Translations under genes and position numbers: made by a program
DNA from: Erysipelotrichaceae bacterium
GTDB lineage: Bacteria > Bacillota_I > Bacilli_A > Erysipelotrichales > Coprobacillaceae
Length of the DNA stretch: 36,290 bases
Assembly: GCA_017633115.1 (NCBI GenBank)
Contig: JAGBPZ010000132.1
Location: forward strand, 1-36,290
Reading direction: 5' to 3'
Shown: positions 31,920 through 36,290 of the stretch, piece by piece
Position numbering within the stretch: the first letter of the stretch is position 1
Layout of the letters: the number at the start of each line of letters is the position of its first letter
Notes under the pieces: model-generated
Database searches by the model: none
What the model saw: only the letters and a program-made list of their open reading frames with translations
What the model was told of the DNA's origin: nothing

Positions 31920-32564
31920 TTAACATTCTTTCAGCCTTTTTTGAAGTTCCACTTTTACATCAGATAATTGACTGTTTGTTAAAATAGGTATCAAATCATT
32001 AATCTCATCTATTTCGCAATCCCACCACTTAAATCTAAGTAAAAGATCAATCAGTTCATCATCAAAACGGCGACGTAAAACTTTAGCAGGGTTACCAGCA
32101 ACGATTGTATATGGTTTTACATCACTGCCAACTACACTATTAGCCCCAATGATCGCACCATCACCAACATGGACTCCAGGAAGAATGACGGCATTTTGAC
32201 CAATCCAGACATCGTTGCCAATGATAGTATCTCCTTTATAAGGCATATCCGAAAATTCTGGAGCTTTCATTTCCCAACCTTCCAGGGTATAAAACGGGAA
32301 AGTAGTGACTGCATTCATTTGATGATTAGCATCATTCATGACAAATTCTACACCGGTAGCGATTTGACAGAATTTACCAATAATCAATTTATCTTTACTC
32401 CATGGATAAAAGTGAGTGACATGACTTTCAAACTCTGAATCCGCAATATAGGAAAAATCACCTACAATAATATTGGGATTAGTAATCGTAGGTTTGATAT
32501 AGATTTCATTGTCATATCCTGGTATTGGATGGATGACATTTGGATCAGGGGAATTTTGTCTCAT
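31920..32564 (-). CDS. Vat-like xenobiotic O-acetyltransferase (left-handed beta-helix)
   Basis: 214 residues from ATG 32564 (GAAGGTGG 7-8 bases upstream; ATG 32618 rejected). Belongs to the xenobiotic acetyltransferases that include streptogramin A acetyltransferases (Vat) and CatB. Alignment from memory: FIKP-like YIKPTITNPNIIVGDFSY, YPWSKDKLIIGKFCQIATGVEFVMNDANH with His81 at the Vat catalytic position, GWE, GDTIIGNDVWIGQNAVILPGV, and RFDDELIDLLLRFKWWD. Chromosomal, monocistronic. Whether it confers streptogramin resistance cannot be told: many chromosomal homologues do not. Confidence 0.88.
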   Translation of the reverse strand: MRQNSPDPNVIHPIPGYDNEIYIKPTITNPNIIVGDFSYIADSEFESHVTHFYPWSKDKLIIGKFCQIATGVEFVMNDANHQMNAVTTFPFYTLEGWEMKAPEFSDMPYKGDTIIGNDVWIGQNAVILPGVHVGDGAIIGANSVVGSDVKPYTIVAGNPAKVLRRRFDDELIDLLLRFKWWDCEIDEINDLIPILTNSQLSDVKVELQKRLKEC

Positions 32565-32670
32565 AATAACACCACCTTCGACATATTTATTATATCTTTT
32601 ATGATGTTTGATATCCACTTGATTAACATCAGTTCAATAATTACTTTTATTTTTTGATTATAATTCAACT

Positions 32671-32707
32671 AAAAAGACAAAGTCTGAAAATCAAACTTTG
32701 TCTTTTT
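32671..32707 (-). terminator. Terminator after the LUD-domain gene
   Basis: 13-bp stem AAAAAGACAAAGT (32671-32683) / ACTTTGTCTTTTT (32695-32707), 11-base loop. The T-rich arm serves the minus strand; it could also stop plus-strand transcripts. Confidence 0.78.
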
Positions 32708-32728
32708 ACTCTTAGAGTTAATGAGAAA

Positions 32729-33358
32729 TTAGAAGCCTAAGAAATCATTAACTAAAATAACATGAATTCTATCTGGGTGTTTAGAATAGCGAGTGATAAG
32801 GATTTGACAACAAATAGTATCAGGACTCTTACAGTTCATGCAGCTTCCAGTTTTTGCACAAGGAGTATTAAGTCCAAAACGCTGAGCATTGATTGGAGCA
32901 GCAACATTTCTCGCACGTTTCATAGCACCATCAACATCATCACAAACTTTATTCATCCCAACAATGCAAATAACTTTTTTAGGACCCTGGGCAATAGCAG
33001 AAACACGATTGGCAGTCCAATCAATATTAACCATAATACCATCTTCAGTAATTGCGTTAGCACTGACTAAAAAGACGTCAGCATCATATCCGTCAATCAT
33101 TGCCGCACGTTTGTCTGTATAGGCATCACGATCAATAAAGTTGTAATTGCCGTCTTTAACAGCCTGTACTAAACCAATTTCATGAGCACTCATGGCGCCA
33201 CCCATAGTCACAACACTGCCTTCTGGAATAAGACTTAATGCAATATTCTTTGCTTCTTCTTTATCAGCTGCATAATAACCAGTCATATTTCTTGATTGTA
33301 AACCTTTAATGACCTTTTGTGCTAATAATTCATTTCTTTTTGTAATATTTTCGTTCAT
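32729..33358 (-). CDS. LUD-domain protein (lactate-utilisation LutC/YkgG-like)
   Basis: 209 residues from ATG 33358 (GGAGGGTG upstream). In-frame ATG 33379 is upstream of the expected transcript start and rejected. LUD domain features: GSVVTMGGAMSAHEIGL (47-63), DADVFLVSANAITEDGIMVNID (92-113), GPKKVICIVGMNKV. Unlike LutC it has a cysteine cluster near the C-terminus, Cys167-x5-Cys173-x2-Cys176 and Cys183-Cys184, which could bind an Fe-S cluster. LutA/LutB are not adjacent, so a role in lactate oxidation is not supported by context; similar stand-alone proteins are common in anaerobes. Confidence 0.88.
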   Translation of the reverse strand: MNENITKRNELLAQKVIKGLQSRNMTGYYAADKEEAKNIALSLIPEGSVVTMGGAMSAHEIGLVQAVKDGNYNFIDRDAYTDKRAAMIDGYDADVFLVSANAITEDGIMVNIDWTANRVSAIAQGPKKVICIVGMNKVCDDVDGAMKRARNVAAPINAQRFGLNTPCAKTGSCMNCKSPDTICCQILITRYSKHPDRIHVILVNDFLGF

Positions 33359-33377
33359 AACACACCCTCCTAAAAAC

Positions 33378-33406
33378 ATTCTATCACGTAATAATTAATT
33401 TGAAAA
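33378..33406 (-). promoter_or_regulatory. Candidate promoter of the LUD gene
   Basis: TTTTCA (33406-33401), 17-base spacer, TGA-TAGAAT (33383-33378) on the minus strand, 20 bases before ATG 33358. Layout resembles the uppS promoter. Confidence 0.5.
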
Positions 33407-33445
33407 TCTAAGTCACTTGCAAATTTTTAGTAAAACTATACTACT

Positions 33446-34687
33446 TTATTCATTAACATCAGCATTTTGCCAGACAAATAAGCCAACAGACTGAGCAAGA
33501 GCTTTAATCAAATTAATACTTCTTTCATCAGCATTATAAACTGTCAAATATGTATCGTCATTGTTGATCACAATAAGTGTTTCTGTATCAGGAACAAAGA
33601 ACTGAAGTGTACCCTTTTCCATTGTTTTAGCCATAATGTCACAAACAGTATCTGGATCAGCATTTTTAGTCCAGGTGTTTTTATCAACATAACGATTATA
33701 AACATCATGATAACAACTGAACTTGATGACCATCTCGGCAAATTTATCAAGCAGTTTGAAATGACGATCTTTTTCTAAATAGAACTTCTCAACTTCTGCA
33801 TAACGCTCGCCTCTTTCAGAAGGTACCTTTTCTGGAAGAATATCAACAATCCAATAAGGTTTTGATAATAATCCTTCAATATGATCAGATATGAGGTCAT
33901 AACCTCTTGTCAGTGCGTTATAGATACCGTCTTCTGAAAGCACACCACGTTTGAGATTTTCAGGTAAAAGATTGTTTTCATCATCTTTAAAATCTCTCTT
34001 ATATTGAGGACTTTGATAGTAAGTATCAAGTTCATTTAATGTGTCAAGTAATGCCACAATATCACTGCCAGTTATATTTTCTGCAGTTATCATTGAATCT
34101 ACTTTATCTAGGAGTGTTTCATTATGTTCAATACGTGTAATTTGATCAGGATCAATTTCTTCATTTTCTATAATTTCAGCTACCTGATTTGTAGATGTTT
34201 CGCTGACTGATAGCCAAGGGTATAACTGCATAATGAACATTTCCCACTGAACTAACCCTTTTTTGCCACCTAATGGTACATGTAATTCTAAAGTCCAGCT
34301 AGGGTCGATCAGATTTAATGCGCCATCAAATTTTTCCAGATTATTTAAAATACGGAACATAGCACAAGCCAGGATTTTTTGAATGTGTACAGAAAAAACA
34401 ATTTTTATAGTTTTTGAAATGATATCTTGCTCAACAGATTGAATGCCCCATTTAGAAAAAACTTCAATAATACTTTCCTTAGCTGATTGTGGCAATTCAT
34501 CAAATGCTCTAGGACTAAGAATATGTCCTGATCTATCCTGTAATAAAACACAATGTTTACGTGCTTCTTTAAGAGCCTGGATTTCTAAGATTTCCATTTG
34601 TCTTTCTAAATCAGCATTACCAGCGACTTTTTCGTAAACCAGATCGATTTCATCAAAAGTGCCATTCTTCCATTCTAATCGTCTCAT
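33446..34687 (-). CDS. Unrecognised 413-residue cytoplasmic protein
   Basis: I do not recognise the family. From ATG 34687 (AAGAGGG 6 bases upstream; the in-frame ATG at 34708 precedes that SD). No signal peptide, membrane segment or obvious catalytic motif. The N-terminal 160 residues mix charged helices with hydrophobic strands; the middle (about 165-235) is acidic, with IIENEEIDPDQITRIEH and VALLDTLNELDTYYQ; the C-terminal part has LQFFVPDTETLIVINNDDTYLTVYNADERSINLIKALAQSVGLFVW, which looks like a small beta-sheet domain. Single gene with its own promoter; neighbours are unrelated. Confidence 0.75.
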   Translation of the reverse strand: MRRLEWKNGTFDEIDLVYEKVAGNADLERQMEILEIQALKEARKHCVLLQDRSGHILSPRAFDELPQSAKESIIEVFSKWGIQSVEQDIISKTIKIVFSVHIQKILACAMFRILNNLEKFDGALNLIDPSWTLELHVPLGGKKGLVQWEMFIMQLYPWLSVSETSTNQVAEIIENEEIDPDQITRIEHNETLLDKVDSMITAENITGSDIVALLDTLNELDTYYQSPQYKRDFKDDENNLLPENLKRGVLSEDGIYNALTRGYDLISDHIEGLLSKPYWIVDILPEKVPSERGERYAEVEKFYLEKDRHFKLLDKFAEMVIKFSCYHDVYNRYVDKNTWTKNADPDTVCDIMAKTMEKGTLQFFVPDTETLIVINNDDTYLTVYNADERSINLIKALAQSVGLFVWQNADVNE

Positions 34688-34703
34688 ATGTATCCCTCTT
34701 CCT

Positions 34704-34716
34704 GTCATCCTATGAC
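34704..34716. repeat. Palindrome GTCAT-CCT-ATGAC in the leader of the unknown gene
   Basis: 13 bases, just upstream of the AAGAGGG ribosome site for ATG 34687. Could be an RNA hairpin or operator; no known match. Confidence 0.35.
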
Positions 34717-34746
34717 GACAAATTTAATCATAATAAATACGCTTAC

Positions 34747-34752
34747 ATTATA
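34747..34752 (-). promoter_or_regulatory. Extended -10 box for the unknown gene at 33446
   Basis: TGT-TATAAT on the minus strand, 60 bases before ATG 34687; -35 weak (TTATGT at 17 bases). Confidence 0.45.
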
Positions 34753-34770
34753 ACATAATACAAGCCAACA

Positions 34771-34826
34771 CATAAAAACATGTCGCTTGTAATCAATATA
34801 TTTTATTCTTGATTACAGACATGTTT
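34771..34826 (-). terminator. Long terminator hairpin after the GNAT-LbH gene
   Basis: Outer stem AAACATGTC (34776-34784) / GACATGTTT (34818-34826); inner stem TGTAATCAA (34788-34796) / TTGATTACA (34809-34817), with a 3-base bulge on one side and a 12-base loop. On the minus strand it ends in TTTTTATG. Confidence 0.78.
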
Positions 34827-34843
34827 ATATAAAAAATCGTTTT

Positions 34844-35896
34844 TTAACCAATCTTTTTAATAACACGACACGGTGTGCCGGCAGCGTAACTATTATCTGG
34901 AATATCTTTTATAACATTACTTCCTTTTTCAATAATACAGTTTTTACCAATTGTTACGCCCGGTCCTAAAGACACTTGATCGCCGATTTGGCATCCATCA
35001 CCAATAGTGATCGCTTTGGCATTCTCGTATTTTTTGATATTGCCTGATTCATCAAAAAACGCAAGACGATTGATGCAATGATCAGGTATACATCCTGAAA
35101 AAGCATAAAATGCAGAACCTATACTGACATTATCACCAATAAAGAGTCCCCCATCATCTTCGGCATTAAACCCACTTTCTGCATAAAAGTTTTTTCCAAT
35201 ATGAACTGTTGTACCAAAATTAAATTGAATTCTCCCTTTAAAGACTGGATGATCCGCATGAGGCAAAATGAGAGACAATATTTCTTCACGCTTTGGATCG
35301 TTTGCCTCTAATGAATTATATTGTTCACACAATTCATGTGTTCTTGTTCTCATTTGACGAAGTTCCCTATCAAATGAGTCATATTTGTAACCACTTATCA
35401 TTTTTTCATATTCGGTCATTGACTTCAGCTTAATTCGTTTTTTTCGATCTTGAAGTGAATTTCCCATTAAAATGACTTGCTTTTCACGCTCAAAACCATG
35501 TTTTTCATAAAAAGACGGAAGAATACCATCAGCTGCAGTAATAAGATTGACGCTGCACATTCCTAATTCTTCCATATCACATAAGCAATGTTCAAGTAAT
35601 TCACTGCCAATACCTTTTCCCTGATATTGAGGGTCAACTGCAAGATCATTAATTTCAAATACTCTTCCATAATGAAACAACATAGATGTTCCCAATAAAA
35701 AGCCAATGACTTCACCTTCAACAACATATTCTAATCCATATGATTGCTTTGAGTCTAATAATTCACTGACATGAATTTGTGCATCATCAGGGTCCCAAGG
35801 ATCATTCCAAGGTTCACCACTGAAAGCATTAGCATAGATTTCCCCATAACGAGTGAGATGTTCTTTAGTGATTGGTCTGATAAAATTATTTTCCAT
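34844..35896 (-). CDS. Fused GNAT N-acetyltransferase and LbH (Maa/LacA-like) protein
   Basis: 350 residues in one frame, two acetyltransferase folds joined. Residues 1-150 are a GNAT domain with acetyl-CoA loop QGKGIG (92-97) and FYEKHGFERE. Residues 160-350 start like a maltose/galactoside O-acetyltransferase (TEYEKMISGYKYDSFDRELRQMRTRTHEL is the Mac domain) and continue as a left-handed beta-helix (IGKNFYAESGFN, IGDNVSIG, IGDGCQIGDQVSLGPGVTIG, AAGTPCRVIKKI). Set against LacA from memory, the catalytic His of TGHP falls on Ile270 and the NFN active-site segment reads ESGF, so the second domain may be inactive or altered. SD AAGGAGAAG precedes ATG 35896. Confidence 0.9.
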   Translation of the reverse strand: MENNFIRPITKEHLTRYGEIYANAFSGEPWNDPWDPDDAQIHVSELLDSKQSYGLEYVVEGEVIGFLLGTSMLFHYGRVFEINDLAVDPQYQGKGIGSELLEHCLCDMEELGMCSVNLITAADGILPSFYEKHGFEREKQVILMGNSLQDRKKRIKLKSMTEYEKMISGYKYDSFDRELRQMRTRTHELCEQYNSLEANDPKREEILSLILPHADHPVFKGRIQFNFGTTVHIGKNFYAESGFNAEDDGGLFIGDNVSIGSAFYAFSGCIPDHCINRLAFFDESGNIKKYENAKAITIGDGCQIGDQVSLGPGVTIGKNCIIEKGSNVIKDIPDNSYAAGTPCRVIKKIG

Positions 35897-35976
35897 AAGA
35901 CTTCTCCTTATTCTTTATCATTCCAAAATGTTTAATGAATAATATTAACAAGTGATTAACGATTCTACTTTTTGCT

Positions 35977-36290
35977 TTATTTAGTTAAGTCGAGATACAT
36001 ATAGACGAGTTCTTGATAGCCAGAATAACGTGACTTAAAACCTTTTGGATTTCGTCCAAATTCCTTAAATCCAGCTTTCTTATACATCCTTATAGCATTG
36101 TCATTTTCGCTTACCACATTTAGTTCTAGCTGTTCATAACCTGCATTTTTAGCACATTCGATACATGCATTAAGTAAAGCTGTGCCAATACCTAAATACC
36201 AATAGGCTTGATCAATACTAATCCCAAGTTCAACGCGATGTTTGATTTTTTCTCTGCCTCCAATAGCATCAATACCAGCAAGACCGACTA
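35977..36290 (-). CDS. GNAT N-acetyltransferase, N-terminus cut by window edge
   Basis: The frame ends with TAA at 35979-35977 and runs to the window edge, giving 103 visible residues. They contain the end of a GNAT fold: VELGISIDQAYWYLGIGTALLNACIECAKN (substrate strand and acetyl-CoA loop, with YLGIGTAL matching the QxxGxG/A position), LNVVSENDNAIRMYKKAGFKEFGR, and a short C-terminal tail YMYLDLTK. The start is outside the window. It lies about 80 bases from the GNAT-LbH gene; the two might share a theme but not obviously a transcript. Confidence 0.88.
   Translation of the reverse strand, partial: VGLAGIDAIGGREKIKHRVELGISIDQAYWYLGIGTALLNACIECAKNAGYEQLELNVVSENDNAIRMYKKAGFKEFGRNPKGFKSRYSGYQELVYMYLDLTK

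Noticed and set aside
1-36290. Mobile elements, tRNA genes or CRISPR repeats
   Set aside because: No transposase, integrase, cloverleaf-like sequence or regularly spaced repeat was found on either strand by reading.

Overview
The window looks like chromosomal DNA of a low-GC Firmicute. AT-rich codons, AGGAGG-type ribosome sites, Gram-positive PolC and the order uppS-cdsA-dxr-rseP-polC-rimP-nusA-ylxR-ylxQ-infB-rbfA all point there. The absence of proS between rseP and polC, the absence of ylxP and truB-ribF around rbfA, and the gut-anaerobe style of the accessory genes would suit an Erysipelotrichia-like organism, but that assignment is inference. Every gene is on the minus strand except one LysR regulator, so the text below runs from high to low coordinates within each unit. 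No tRNA, rRNA, insertion sequence, phage gene or CRISPR array was seen.

Region 1 (1-14360) is the housekeeping block. From right to left: uppS, cdsA (undecaprenyl and phospholipid precursors), dxr (isoprenoids), rseP (site-2 protease), polC (replicative polymerase), then the rimP-nusA-ylxR-ylxQ-infB-rbfA translation/transcription operon. A partial aldo/keto reductase lies at the left edge. The rimP-nusA operon has a clear promoter just after polC, followed by a leader that folds into a terminator-like hairpin enclosed by a second stem: a good candidate for attenuation.

Region 2 (14365-25513) is a run of short units, most closed by intrinsic terminators: a flavin-binding PNPOx-like protein with a CorA magnesium transporter, a secreted polysaccharide deacetylase, a ROK sugar kinase, a MATE efflux pump, a cysteine-rich membrane protein, a GNAT / Y-family polymerase / YolD cluster, two hypothetical genes, an HTH regulator with a beta-solenoid-like C-terminus, and an ABM-type monooxygenase. 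The gap 24844-25186 holds a terminator with no recognised gene in front of it.

Region 3 (25732-36290) is transport, signalling and detoxification: a DUF554 membrane protein, a two-gene chromate-type transporter with a divergent LysR regulator and overlapping promoters, a cluster of two small membrane proteins plus an ECF S-component and a membrane-bound SpoIIE-type PP2C phosphatase, a Vat-like xenobiotic acetyltransferase, a LUD-domain protein, an unrecognised 413-residue protein, a GNAT-LbH fusion whose LbH active site seems altered, and a partial GNAT at the right edge. The most unusual items are the leader with two hairpins sharing the same AUGAA loop ahead of the small membrane pair (29433-29575), the rimP-nusA leader, and the GNAT-LbH fusion.
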